From Aldrovandia affinis (lineage: Eukaryota; Chordata; Actinopteri; Notacanthiformes; Halosauridae), in NCBI GenBank assembly GCA_029706075.1, contig JAINUG010000047.1:4337830-4401829 (forward strand): a stretch of DNA of 64,000 bases, given 5' to 3'. Below the pieces are notes generated by a model, which did no database searches, had not been told where the DNA came from, and worked only from the letters and a program-made list of their open reading frames with translations. How positions within the stretch are numbered: position 1 is the first letter of the stretch; every line of letters begins with the position of its first letter. Shown here piece by piece: positions 34,111 to 45,110 of this stretch. Made by a program: the position numbers and the translations under genes.

Positions 34111-36460
34111 CGTTCTTTGAGGTTACGTTAATTTGCAATCTATAGTTACACAAGTCTTAATCCAGTTATTTATTACTGCTTACTGCGGAGGCGTCCCTCC
34201 TGAAATTTATTGTATATTACGCGTAATAAACTAGGTTGTTATTTTATCTATATTTATCTTTATTTAGTAACGATTAACGCGCGTTCCTCTCTTTTTTTTT
34301 TTTTTTTTAGAAATGTACACGAGCGAATGACTCACTGTGTTACAAAACTGTACCGAAGCGGTGCCTCATAGCACTTAGAATGAAAAGAATTGAAAGCCGA
34401 AATTTTTTTCAACTGGTGAGATGAAAACAGTCTCTGTCTGCCACTCTCACTCCTAGTAGCCCCCTCCTTTGCAAATTCAGTTTTCTGCTGCTCTGTTGCC
34501 CGCTGCCTGTCTCTGAATCGACCCCCCTTCGCGCGCACTTTCTACTCCGTGTAGCTCTGCTGTCCCCACAATTTTCGCTTTTCCCCCACTTAGCATTCAC
34601 CCTGCCACGGAACTTTCGAACGTAGGTTTATGCTAGCGAACTATTTGTCTCAACACGCTACAAACAGTATTCCTAGAATATTTAATTGAAAGGACGAAAT
34701 AATTAAAACCTGGGAAAGGTTGTATTTAAATTCCGGAGACCAGGGAAACAGATAACAAATCAAACACTGCAAAGATTACGCATTCAAGTAAGAATGCTTG
34801 AAAGTACACTAAAATGGAAAAAAATCTAAGCTCATACTCGTTCCTGAACAGTATCGAAATATCAGGACAAAATATAGAACATTTGTAATTATAAGACTCA
34901 CTTAGAATGGTTGAAACTGAATGGTCTTTAAATAATCTAACTATCAATGTCCCAAACTACAAATGAAACGCTATCGGCGCACTAAACTGAAATTATGATT
35001 TATTTAGATAAAATAACTTACAGACTAAAACTGAAACAAGGAAAATTTACCAACAAAGTGCTGAACGTCGTAAACTAAACTATTAAAAAATCTGTCGAAT
35101 AAAGACCTTTAAACACTTCCCGAAGCGGTGTTCCCACTCCTTATATTTCTATATAATATACACCATTTAGCAGACGCTTTTGCCAATGTACATAAGCAAT
35201 GTATTTTGTTTCTCACACTTTGTCTCATATTGACATAATTCGGTACAAACTCTCGCAACGGATAACTTCCCACTTTGTCTTCTCCCCTACTCTAAACTCT
35301 GTATGTATGCAAACAGAGTGTCCCTCTTCAATACCATCCACTTAGCGTTTTGTTGCAACACATGAAACACAATCAACACATCATTTTTCATGCTCTTATA
35401 TCTACATTTCTAAATTAAGACTTGTCGACATTAAGTCCCCATGTATTTTAGTATGGCCAGTAGTGCGTGCGTGTTTTACTTTCTTTATTGGGAAACAGGT
35501 GCTCCTATATGTCATTTATTCATTTTATATGTCCCTTATTTCGGGCTCATGCAACTATAAATCGGGCTCATTTGCCACGGCCCTTATCCTACTGGACCCG
35601 TGGTTGCGACAAGTCTTATTGTATTATTAACGTAAACTATATACTTATAATAACAATATTACAATTCCACTTTCCAAAAATCGCTTATCTGTAATACTGT
35701 AGGCTGTCTAGCATTTAGCAAGTATCTCATACATCGCGTGCGCTATTTTACAAGACAAAATGACTTACACCTGTACAGCAACTTCGCGATTGCGAAGACA
35801 TTTATAGGAAAGTTCGCAAAACGCGCTATATCACATAAAATGCAAGCCAGCCCTGCACATGATCCCAGATCTCGTAAAGCACATGAAAATCCCATTTACA
35901 CTTAGAATATTCGCAGGCGCCATTTGAGCTCACAATACACTTCTCACAAAATTGCCGGCATATTCCTACGTTTTGACATACAAACTTCAATGATTTCCCT
36001 TTTGCCAATCCTAATTTTGTATTTTCAACAAGACACACGAACCACAATAATTTCCCAAATTGCCAATGTCAATAATGTATACAAGAAAAAACCTCCAGTT
36101 TCAATCGCTAGAATTGTCGCAATGATCCAGGTACAAACCCTTAAACCTCACTCCAATTAACAGTATTGTGTGTCAGCACTGGGTGTATGCTGCGTAATTA
36201 ACACATCAATACTCAAGCGCTTGAAATGCCCCCTTACCACAGAAGTGGATTTGCACAGTTTTGTCAGCTGACAGAAATGAAAAAACAAAAACGGGAAAGA
36301 TATGCAGAGACACAACTGCTAAACTAATAGTTTATATTTTAAAGTTGAGATCCTGATCGTTCTTGATTTATTTGACTTTGCTCTTTGCACTTTTTCACTC
36401 TCTTAACAGATCAGGCGATACCGGTACCTGTGGGTCTCCCCCCACTAATTCAAACCACTT
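34111..36460. other. Long retroviral leader or inserted sequence, no gene
   Basis: About 2.3 kb between gag and the tandem repeat shows no domain. It is AT-rich with a poly-T run near 34292 and a scrap of L2/SINE tail at 35162-35183 (CATTTAGCAGACGCTTTTGCC), so it includes at least one insertion and may be longer than the original leader. Confidence 0.45.
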
Positions 36461-36549
36461 ATCTTTACTGTACGGCTTGCCTCTCGCTCACAAATATTCT
36501 GCCTTGAATCAACTGGCTGCGCGCAGTTCCAATCAACTCGCAAACTACT

Positions 36550-36745
36550 TGTATCAGAGTTTGAGACCGGCTGAACGTACACTTTACCAAACGGCTTGCC
36601 TCTCGCTCATAAAGAGTTTGAGACCGGCCGAACGTAACCTTTACCAAACGGCTTGCCTCTCGCTCATAAAGAGTTTGAGACCGGCCGAACGTAACCTTTA
36701 CCAAACGGCTTGCCTCTCGCTCATAAGAGTGTGAGACCGGCCGAA
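36550..36745. repeat. 57-bp tandem repeat in the retroviral leader
   Basis: The unit (starting AGAGTTTGAGACCGGCCGAA) repeats about 3.4 times with few differences. It lies about 250-450 bp downstream of the primer site in element direction. Because 57 is a multiple of three it also creates a false repeat protein in the 36363-36734 frame. Confidence 0.9.
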
Positions 36746-37003
36746 CGTAATCCCCTAACTATTTAAACTAATGTTGTCTCTGTATATCATTGCGTTACAA
36801 TCTATTTGTCTCTCTTAATATAACAAACAATTCCCTAAATTTAGACCTTCTCATCCAACAGTCTGACACTTCACTCCTAGACTAATGCAGAATTTTATGA
36901 AAAAGGTTTCTGCTTACCTTTCAGATTGGCGCCAGTAAGTGTCGGACTTATCAGTGATCAGGTATGCTTGCCATTCCGCCGTTGCCATTGCGCCCCTCGC
37001 TCC

Positions 37004-37021
37004 TTAACGTCGGGGTCACCA
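37004..37021 (-). promoter_or_regulatory. Primer binding site, tRNA-Trp type
   Basis: On the minus strand the sequence TGGTGACCCCGACGTTAA lies three bases after the 5' LTR. It matches the 3' end of tRNA-Trp, the primer also used by Rous sarcoma virus, at 16 of 18 positions. Confidence 0.85.
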
Positions 37022-37024
37022 AAT

Positions 37025-37508
37025 TGTTAGGTCGTGTATCAAAGGAGGCGTTGAGGAGGCAAATACTAAGACCAATAATTCTTAACTCAGAATTTATTAG
37101 AGACAAGTAGAAAGTAACAGGAATCAAAAGCGAACTACACAAATCTCTCAATTCATTTGTCCAGCTGTCTTCCGGGGAGCGCTTCTCCCGGGCCGTCTTG
37201 AAACTTTTTCCTTAAAGTAACATCAGGTCTTTGCTGATTGGCTGACGTTTTCCCAGGTCCTCCAATCGGCAAGCCACTTACGTCAGCGTGTCTTCCTATC
37301 GGTTCAGACTGTCCAATTAGCAACATCATCTCTTTGAAGACAAAGAACGCTGTCTTTGGTCTTATCAAAATGTTGTGAGAACTGGAGAGGAATTCAGCCT
37401 TATCTAGAACAGATTAATAACAACACAGAATCCACTTTCTGCGAATTAATGAGCTCTGCACATTCATTCAGTTAGGTCAGAATAAAAACGTACTAATACA
37501 TTCCCACA
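37025..37508 (-). repeat. 5' LTR of the endogenous retrovirus
   Basis: It is 484 bp long and on the minus strand begins TGTGGGAATG and ends CTAACA. It pairs with 22646-23130 and is followed by host ATAC. Confidence 0.9.
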
Positions 37509-37512
37509 ATAC

Positions 37513-38069
37513 TCTTTCAATGGATTCTTCATTGCTATTTTCACTGAATGTTTTCTGTTGGAGGGGTCAGCTGCACCATAGGTTATATTGTAGCAAGCAG
37601 CATGACACAGATAGCCCACAGCAATTAATTGAATGAGTCTTTAGTGGAGCCTTGAAAAGCAGGTGCACCTTATTCTCCAGTGAGTAAACATTTTCAGCCA
37701 ACAGCCACAACACCAGAAAAATAAGCACAGCTTGAGCAGGGGTGGGTTTCCCAAAAGAGTTGTACATTAGAGATGCAACTTTACAATAAACATAGGAAAA
37801 GTATGTGCCACCTCTACCTGGGTTTCCTGAAAGCCGTCATTAGCTGGTATTTTACGTGCCAGTTTAACATGCTTCTTAGGTAACTCTGCCCCAGCACCAG
37901 TCTGGCAAAAAGCTAAGCAAGTTGATATTTCAACAATCGATTGACAAATCTATGCAACATCTATGTTTGCAACAGTACATTTAAAAGAAAACAATTACAG
38001 GGAGAGGTATAAATAGGGACAAAATTGGACACATAACCCCTCTAAAGAGCCAATAAGAAACCTATAAGG
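37513..38069. other. Intergenic, no gene seen
   Basis: No gene. Two GGGTTTCCCAAAAG / GGGTTTCCTGAAAG motifs (near 37746 and 37822) resemble ends of fish MITEs but no complete element is clear. Confidence 0.4.
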
Positions 38070-38290
38070 AAGAGAAAACAACACTTCTCCAAAGTTCTCC
38101 TTCTTTTGGATGAAGCAGCAAAACATAAACAAATATTATTTTCAAAGGCTTGGTCCAGTCTCTCCAACACTGAGAGAAAAAAATGGGATGACATCGCAAG
38201 AAAACTAACTGCTTACAGTGAGCAGCTTAGGACTGGGATGGATGTTATTAAAAGACCTTTCCAGCCAAGCCAAACAAGGGGGGCTGAATT
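38070..38290 (+). pseudogene. Harbinger-type Myb/SANT-like protein fragment
   Basis: The plus-strand frame reads FSKVLLLLDEAAKHKQILF, SKAWSSLSNTERKKWDDIAR and KLTAYSEQLRTGMDVIKRPF. The order helix-HKxILF-LSNxExKKxWDDIA-VxAxSxxxRT matches the Myb/SANT-like DNA-binding protein that PIF/Harbinger transposons carry beside their transposase, or its domesticated relatives. A Trp-spacing shift and loss of the linker after it suggest decay. No transposase or terminal repeats are seen nearby, so it is a lone fragment. A host gene exon is possible but less likely. Confidence 0.6.
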
Positions 38291-38506
38291 ATACTGTGAA
38301 AGGGTACACGATTATCTGAAGGAACCACAATTCATCTTAGAATTCATGTTCCTCTCATATCAGTACAAGAGATGTCATTGTATAGTAAAAACCCATACAC
38401 AATGGCATGTGACTGGCTAAAACCATGGAACCACTTTAGATAGACATTAATGGATGTCTGGGACCTGTTTTTAGAAACAAAACTGTACAATTTGATTGCT
38501 TAAAGA
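38291..38506. other. Intergenic, no gene seen
   Basis: No feature beyond the downstream end of the Myb/SANT fragment frame. Confidence 0.5.
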
Positions 38507-38508
38507 TA

Positions 38509-39049
38509 CACTACCGTTCAAAAGTTTGGGGTCACCTACTGGAAACTATTTTTATCTTATAATTGACAATGCTTTACACCGTATACATTTCTGTAAATAC
38601 TTTAAAATGACAAAAAACACATGTAACAATGAACAAAATGAACATCAAAGAAATTTTCAAGAAAATGGAATCTTGGATTCCTCAAAATAGTCACCCTTTG
38701 GCGTGAGAATAGCCTCACAAACAGTGGCCATTCGGTTTATAAGTTTTAGCAGGAAATCACCCGACATGTTTTCCCAGCTATCCTGCAGCAATTCCCAGAG
38801 AAACTTGTGGGTTGCTTTGGTTTGACTCTTCCTTTCCAGTTTGTCCCATACAAGATCTATGGGATTGAGGTCTGGACACTGGGCAGGCCAGGTCTTTAGT
38901 TTGAGTTGTTGTTCACATTCCTCCTTCACCAGATAGTTCTTGCACAACTTCAAGGTGTGTTTCGGGTCGTTATCTTGCTGAAGAATGAAGGAGTGCCCGA
39001 TTAGCCATAGTCCAGATGGAAGGTCACCCCAAACTTTTGAACGGTAGTG
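38509..39049 (-). mobile_element. Tc1-derived non-autonomous element, both ends present
   Basis: Both ends are inverted copies of CACTACCGTTCAAAAGTTTG, each next to a TA (38507-38508 and 39050-39051). At 541 bp it is about a third of a full Tc1. The interior keeps the C-terminal transposase part on the minus strand (38657-39040) and has lost the DNA-binding half, so it would need an enzyme from elsewhere to move. Confidence 0.9.
38657..39040 (-). pseudogene. Tc1 transposase C-terminal half
   Basis: The frame reads FILQQDNDPKHTLKLCKNYL, with the second catalytic Asp in QQDNDPKHT, then KTWPAQCPDLNPIDLVWDKL, where DLNPID(L)VWD supplies the third acidic position, and ends with helices typical of Tc1. 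The paired-domain half and first Asp are missing. Open from the internal deletion to a stop near 38657, so the deletion is probably young relative to point decay. Confidence 0.85.
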
Positions 39050-39051
39050 TA

Positions 39052-39323
39052 TATGCATCAAATTTTTCGGTACAACCAGCATACATACAACAAGTGGGCT
39101 TAAGTTTGCCCGCACAGCAGCATTAAGGCGCACTGCTTGGCTGCGCAGACAGCGTCTTTGATTTAAATGGAGCCACTGCCACGATTAGGACAACCCAGTT
39201 AGGCCTACCTGCTCCTTTTATTTTAAGGTGTTGAGTTAATTGATAACCTTAGGTGGCAAGTTCACTGAAATCCAATTTAATATGGAGCCTGGGAAAAGTC
39301 TTGGGACCAATTAAAATACATGT
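39052..39323. other. Intergenic, no gene seen
   Basis: No feature recognised. Confidence 0.5.
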
Positions 39324-39461
39324 GCCATTTAGCAGACACTTTATACAATGCAACTTACAGTAGTGAATGCGTGTATTTTTCAGTATATGTGGTCCCAATG
39401 GGAATCAAACCCACAACCTAAGCATTGTCAGCACCATGCTCTACCGTGCCACACAGAACCA
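39324..39461 (-). mobile_element. Short SINE copy with worn A box
   Basis: Same unit as 19087-19228: on the minus strand a tRNA-like head with B box, a spacer with ATATACTGAAAAATAC, and an L2-type tail ending TCTGCTAAATGGC. The A box has lost about six bases, and the tail stem is worn (AGTGTCTGCT). It is an older copy. Confidence 0.8.
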
Positions 39462-40759
39462 GGTAGGCTAAAGTCTATATAATTACCATATAATTTATGT
39501 AAGCTACAAATACAGATATTTGCATCATTAAATGCATACATCTTTAAATGCATATTTGCATGCAAATTAAACCAAATTACATAAACAGCCATTGCCCTCT
39601 GGCATTTGTATCACAGCTTTTCAAGTTTGGCAACCCCATCTAGATTTTATGGCCTCAAGAACAGTGTAATGCATCCATTTATTTATTTTCCCCTCATATT
39701 TTGCTGAGGGTTTTCTTTTTCTGCTCCTTGCTGTTTTTATTTTTTACTTAATTATTATTATTATTATGCTTTTTTATTTTTTGGGGGTGCCTGTTAGGTT
39801 TGTAAAAGAGCAACCATTGCTGTTGTTACGACTTTTGACATATCTTTACTTTGCTGCCTATGCAATACAATGATAATTAACGCTCAGAATATTAATTGAT
39901 ATAATTCAGATGATGTTATGTTTTTTAAATTGGTGGTTGACTTTGTCTCTTTGTTTTGTGGTCCTCCAGTTGGTTGTGTAATTTAATGGTAATGTTTTTT
40001 CTTGTTGTTTGTTCTTGTGGATGTGTGAGTGTGTGTGGTGGGGGGGTAGTTGTTGTTGTCGGGGTGGTTATTGTTAGTGTTGCAGTTGCATGTGAGGTGG
40101 GATCATGGAAGCAATGTGAAAAAACTTTGTAAAAAAGATTTGGGTAAGAATTATTTAGTTTGTTCAATAAAAATGATTAAATAAAATTAATTAAAGTTGA
40201 ATGCAATAATCATTCAAGTAAATTGTGAACCATTAGTTTCAACTTCATATTGCAAAATACAAATTCAGATTTTGCATACAGTTATTACAGTCAAGCCTTA
40301 CATTTATGGTAGCATTAATATCGCTCCATAATTGAAGCTCATGTCTTGTGTAAAACCATTGCAAATCTGATTAAAAATGGTACACAATTTCAAAAAAGTA
40401 TTATCACAATTTGTGAATGCCTTCACATGTGGTTGGAAAAGCCTTATTACTTTAGATTGTTACTTATCATCACCTACACATTATATACTCATATAAGCTG
40501 TAACTATTACTGAAGGCTATAATAAAAAATATATGATAAAACCTTTACGTAATTACTCATATTTTATAAAATGTAGTATGTTTTATGTGACAGCTGTAAG
40601 ATTGTATGTTGAAAAATACAGTCCAGTCAAATCAAATATCTTAGGTAAACAGGAACATTACATTATTCATAATTTCTTTCTAACCCCAAGATAGCTTGGG
40701 TATTACATATATTAGCAGCCAGAGACTGTCAAACTATGTATACATTGGTTTTAAAGACA
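39462..40759. other. Intergenic; GT-rich low-complexity patch at 40000-40090
   Basis: AT-rich DNA without genes. A G/T-rich low-complexity patch explains the Thr/Pro-rich minus-strand open frame at 39925-40167. Confidence 0.5.
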
Positions 40760-41439
40760 GGGCCAGATCTTCTAAGGAAATAGTTGCAACACAACAGCAG
40801 TCGCTATGTTGTAACTATTTTGCACAGATACACAGATACAGTCACAGATACAGACACATTAATGACCAATTTACTAAGACTGGTTCTAATTACGCAATAA
40901 AAGTAATTAAACACCCTCATTCACAATTTAGCGGTATGAGACAACCATAAAAACCAGGCTCAAGTAGTGAGGGAGGTATAAGAAAAATATATAATTTTGA
41001 GATCAGGAAATAGAGATAATGGTTCAACTGAAGGTAAATCTGTATTCATAATTCATTTGATACCCTACTGAAAGCATACGCACAATAAGACAATTGTTCA
41101 AGTCCAGAACCTCATTTTTATACTGACCGCTAGCTGAATCCAGATTTGTCAATAGAAATCCTGCATCCTTTCAAGAAAACAAATATATGTAAAACATATA
41201 ATATCTGAAAATTTATGAGAAAGAGGAATTAAGGCATGCTTTTGTAAATCGGAATACTTATTCAGCCTAATTTACAAAATCGCCACCCTGTTTTAGCGCA
41301 TTCACCCCAGGTATGTGTATTTAAAGGAAAGGCGCAGAGTGACATAATTCACTTAGCGATTGCAACCGTTTAGTAAATCAGATGTCGATACTGCAACCTT
41401 GTAGTGACTGCTTTTGTGTTTGAAATGTAAATCTGGCCC
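40760..41439. mobile_element. Probable Harbinger-type MITE
   Basis: The left end GGGCCAGATCTTCTAAGG and right end TAAATCTGGCCC are imperfect inverted repeats. Inner motifs ATTTACTAAGAC and GTTTAGTAAATCAG echo the termini. No coding sequence. The 3-bp target duplication is not clear. Confidence 0.5.
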
Positions 41440-41462
41440 AGAAAATGATAATATTAGAAAAA

Positions 41463-41690
41463 TAATTTTAGCGAGGCCAAAATCGAGGTCCTGTTGGCGG
41501 AGGTGCAGGGGCGCTGTTTGGGAGCCTTTCCAGTGGCTTTACCAGTAAAACCAAGTACGTGGCCTGGCAGTCTGTAGCCCAGGCTGTGAACGGGGGGCAG
41601 CAAAGGTCCCTGAAGGACGTAAAGAAAAAGTGGTTTGATTTAAAACAGAGGTCAAAATCTCAAATAACTCGTTCCCTTCTTATTGCGCGG
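41463..41690 (+). pseudogene. Harbinger Myb/SANT-like protein fragment
   Basis: Two frames show FSEAKIEVLLAEVQGRCLGA and then FSSGFTSKTKYVAWQSVAQAV, GGQQRSLKDVKKKWFDLKQR. The pattern E-x2-LL-x-EV ... K-x-W-x-x-(V/I)AxAVN ... R-x3-(D/E)VKKKW-x-DLK is that of the Myb/SANT-like DNA-binding protein of PIF/Harbinger elements. One frame change separates the halves. It lies 24 bp from the MITE at 40760-41439, but a link between the two is not shown. Confidence 0.65.
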
Positions 41691-41991
41691 TTGGCAATAT
41701 CTTCGAGAAGTGACAATGCTACCATTCTTCCTCTTGCAGACATTTTATAGCCTATAGATTGACCTAAATGTTTTACACGTGTGGAACCATAATATGTATA
41801 TTAAATACATTTCCTTCAAGGATGTGTCAATTATGCTAATATGGGTAGTTTTGGAAAACCAATGTGTGTTTTTGTTTTGTTTTCCACAAGTAGCCTAGCT
41901 TATGTTTTAATTTATTAATAACTTTATTGTGCAAACCATTACGTATAGCCTAAGCAATGTGTTCAATCTGGTAATACAACTACAACAGCAT

Positions 41992-42059
<68 letters not shown>

Positions 42060-42108
42060 GAAACAATTAGGCAGCAGACGACATGTTGGCGCTCTTAGAT
42101 TTCCGAAT
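41691..42108. repeat. Intergenic with (CTA)n/(ATA)n microsatellite at 41990-42057
   Basis: About ten CTA units run into about eleven ATA units, read directly. No gene; the open frame across it is an artefact of the repeat. Confidence 0.8.
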
Positions 42109-42445
42109 ACATTTTACATTACATTTACATTTTAAGCATTTAGCAGACGCTCTTATCCAGAGCGACTTACAAGATGTGCATAAATACATGGTAGGAACAA
42201 TCATAGTTCGCGCAAGAGATCAGTGCAGTAATACAGCGATAGACATCATTGCAGGCAGCTGCATACCATACCTGTAACACTGGGAAGGAAAAGGTTAGTA
42301 AATTATTATTTTTTTAAATGGAGTAAGCAGGGGTATATAGTGTTGAGCAAGTAGGCAGTGGTGAGGACATTTAGCTAGATGTACAGAATTCAGTGGTAGT
42401 GGAGTCTGAAAAGGTGGGTTTTGAGTCTCTATCTATCTCTAACTA
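42109..42445 (-). mobile_element. L2 LINE 3' end, copy 1
   Basis: On the minus strand the copy ends with AAGTCGCTCTGGATAAGAGC and GTCTGCTAAATG followed by TAAATGTAATG, the stem with GGATAA loop and simple tail of eel-type L2 LINEs. It is 5' truncated near 42445, just before the ORF2 end. It lies in tandem with copy 2. Confidence 0.85.
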
Positions 42446-42458
42446 TCATAATTATTTT

Positions 42459-43010
42459 TTACATTTTAAGAATTTAGCAGACGCTCTTACCCAGAGCGAC
42501 TTACAAGATGTGCATTAATACATGGTAGGAACAATCATAGTTAGCGCATGAGATCAGTGCAGTAATACAGCAATAGACATCATTGCAGGCATCTGCGTAC
42601 CATACCTGTAACACTGGGACGGAAAAGGTTAGTGAAATTATTATTATTATTATTAAATTTTTTTGGAGTATAGTGTTGAACAAGTAAACAGTGGTGAAGA
42701 CAATTTAGCTAGATGGACAGAGTTCAGTGGCTGTGGAGTCTGAAGAGTGTGGGTTTTGAGTCTCTTGCAGAAGATCGCAAGTGATTCCGCGGTCCTGACC
42801 GATTGCGGAAGGTCGTTCCACCAGCGAGGGATCAGGACAGAGAAGAGGCGAGACCACGAGGAGCGGCTGCCAGGCGCCCGGAGGGAAGGGACAGTCAGTT
42901 TACCAGAGGAGGCAGAGCGGAGGGGTCTGGGAGGGGTGTAGGGAGTGATGAGTGACTGGAGGTAAGGGGGAGCAGTACCTCTGGCCGCTTGAAAAGCAAG
43001 CACTTGATTT
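42459..43010 (-). mobile_element. L2 LINE 3' end, copy 2, with ORF2 C-terminus
   Basis: Same tail as copy 1 but extending further 5'. The minus-strand frame at 42653-43010 reads LAFQAARGTAPPYLQSLITP, SLRAPGSRSSWSRLFSVL and PRWWNDLPQSVRTAESLAIF, CKRLKTHTL. This is the conserved end of fish L2 ORF2 (APPYLQSLL ... LFSVLAPRLWNDLP ... FKxRLKTHLF). It is dead by 5' truncation. Confidence 0.85.
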
Positions 43011-44400
43011 GTGATTTGATTGATTTGTTTGATAAGAAAAGCCACCAAGTTTGTTGATTCATGAGGATAGTGGCACATCCTTCTTTTCACCAGTGGGAAT
43101 TTTGATGGTTCAGCATCACTCTGCTCCAAGGACTAATAAAGCCAGTCACTGTGGAATGAGGCAAGTCCACATTATCAGTGCTGGGGAAGCACATTAAATC
43201 TGTGCACACCATTAAGTTTTATATGGGTTCGGCCACTTCGCTTTAGATAGTCAGTGAGAGCCATATTAATTAAATGTATATTATTTTCTTCAAGCATATT
43301 GGGTTGGCTACAGGATTAAAAAGCAAACAAACTGCATTCCCTTGATGAAAGACATGATACACACAAATTAAATTCCCAGAAACACTAGGGTTTGTCTTCA
43401 GCACCGACGCTTTGTTTAATGACGCATTGCGGCAACAGCAAACTATTGTCCCCTGCAGAACCTCCAGCCCTTGCAGGTGCTCACGAATAGCAGCAAATAT
43501 TTTGAAGTAGGTTGCTAATAACTTGCTTATGATCGTTTAAGTGGAGCCATGCTTGCTTGAAACACAGAGGTGCGTGGGTGGGGATGACTGCAGAGATACA
43601 GCCCACGCTGATGTTCCACCTGTGATTTGCCTCATCAATTATGAGTCATTTTTAATGGGATGAGGAGTTTTGCAGTGGGTGGGATTATCATATCTCACTT
43701 GTTTTTCCACAGTTATTTCTTTGTGGTTCTGCAAGTGCAACTGGAGAGACCATATTTAAATGATAAATTAATTCTAGACATTGTATAACAACACTGAATG
43801 TATCCTATCTTTCAGAACAAGGGACATACCAAAATGTTATGATTCCATGTATCTCCAAATCCACTTAAAAATGTATATATTTCTGAGCTTGCTAAAAGGG
43901 TACTCTGTAACGGCTGTTGGCTTCTTTTTAGATCTAGTGCAATGAAGCGAAATTGGATTGACCCTTTGTCCAAAGGTATAAAGGTGTTAAATAGAAATGT
44001 TCCCTGCAGGAAGCTATATCCACAGGCTACACCATTGTGACACACTGTGCACTATGAGCATATCTAGATTCATAAAACATTTAATGAATAAATTATCACG
44101 TTTTCACACTCAGCATTTTTTATTTTTTTTGGTAGGAAACTACTCACTGCCAATGAGGGTGTTATCTTCTGGTGTGGAGCCATTGATAAAATTAGAAATA
44201 TGTTAGACATGTGATCATGTGAGAGGGGGAGAGAGACACACAGAGCTTGTTTGCGTGAAAATTAGAGATATAGCCTACAAAGCAGCACCACTGCAGCCAC
44301 TGCAAAATTTATAGCATTGCTTTGACTATAGGAGAGGCAGAATCCATATTATTGCAACTATACATCAAAGGAAATAATTTGATCACATACAAAATCATAC
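43011..44400. other. Intergenic; possible conserved non-coding DNA at 43140-43720
   Basis: No gene. The part 43380-43700 is balanced in base composition and free of repeat signs, a candidate conserved element. At 44132-44153 lies a 22-base sequence identical to one at 45089-45110 at the edge of the next Tc1. Confidence 0.4.
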
Positions 44401-45110
44401 ACACTACCAGTCAAAAGTATTAGAACACCCCCATTTTCCAGTTTTTACTGAAATGTAAGCAGTTCAAGTCCAGTACATAACCTTAAATGGTACAAAGGTA
44501 AGCGGTAAACTGCTAGAGGTAAAAAAAAAAAAAGTTTAGGTTACCAAAAACGAAAAATTATGTACATTTCAGAATTATAAAAAAGGCCCTTTTCAAGGAA
44601 CAAGTAATGGGTTAACATGGGTTAACAGTCACTCTGTGCAAGTCACCAACTCTGGATCTAGCAAAAGAGCCCCAGACCATCACATTTCCTCCTCCATGTT
44701 TGACAGTTGGTGTCACACACTGAGGAACCATCCTTTCGCCTACTCAACGGCCTACAAAAACCTTTCAAAATTTCAAGATTTCAAATTTAGATTCATCAGT
44801 CCATGAGACTTTCTTCCAGTCTTCAGTAGTCCACTGGCGGTGCTTCATGGCCCAGGCAAGCCTCTTTTTATTATTTAGCCATCTTAGCAATGGCTTTCTT
44901 ACTGCCACTCGACCTGTCAAACCTGCAGCTCGAAGTCCTAAGCTGTGCTTGAAGCTGTTGTCCTGTGAGCCGCCGATCACGCAAGCTGTTGACTCTCAGA
45001 AACTTGTCTTCTGAATTTGTTCTGGCTTTGGGTCTGCCAGACCTCTTCCTGTCAGAGTTTCCTCCAGTTTCCAAGTGCTTTTGATGGTGTAGGAAACTAC
45101 TCACTGCCAA
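44401..45110 (-). mobile_element. Tc1-like transposon, truncated second copy
   Basis: The left end carries ACACTACCAGTCAAAAG and the long subterminal region also seen at 9364. From 44620 it continues as minus-strand transposase sequence (WTDESKFEIL at 44765-44800; DNA-binding part to 45110) and stops abruptly near 45110 inside the DNA-binding domain. The 5' terminal repeat is missing. Same family as 9364-10472. Confidence 0.85.
44620..45110 (-). pseudogene. Tc1-like transposase, broken
   Basis: Minus-strand frames 44871-45176 (HLETGGNSDRKRSGRPKART, VNSLRDRRLTGQQLQAQL) and 44765-44980 (RWLNNKKRLAWAMKHRQWT, DESKFEIL with the first catalytic Asp) give the linker, second HTH and start of the catalytic domain. 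The region with VWG and the second Asp is cut short near 44620 and the third acidic residue is absent. At least two frame changes. Confidence 0.8.

Larger units (their letters stand above)
22646..37508 (-). mobile_element. Class I (gamma/epsilon-like) endogenous retrovirus, broken, with nested Rex3
   Basis: Two LTRs (22646-23130 and 37025-37508) face the same way and differ at only about four places, and the host duplication ATAC flanks the whole (22642-22645 and 37509-37512). A 4-bp duplication fits gammaretrovirus-like integrases. Minus-strand order is LTR, tRNA-Trp primer site, long leader, gag, protease, pol pieces, env, polypurine tract, LTR. The interior is broken many times (well over five) and holds a 3-kb Rex3 LINE. 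By LTR identity the insertion looks young; the interior looks much older. It is a fossil and cannot act as a virus. Confidence 0.9.

Noticed and set aside
36363-36734. Repeat protein of 19-residue units
   Set aside because: It is only the translation of a 57-bp tandem repeat in a retroviral leader, on the strand opposite to the element.
36550-36745. CRISPR-like array
   Set aside because: Units are contiguous with no unique spacers, and the setting is a vertebrate retroelement.
39925-40167. Thr/Pro-rich protein
   Set aside because: Produced by a G/T-rich low-complexity patch.
42653-43129. Host protein of 158 residues
   Set aside because: The C-terminal two thirds is the conserved end of L2 ORF2; the N-terminal part is flanking sequence read through.
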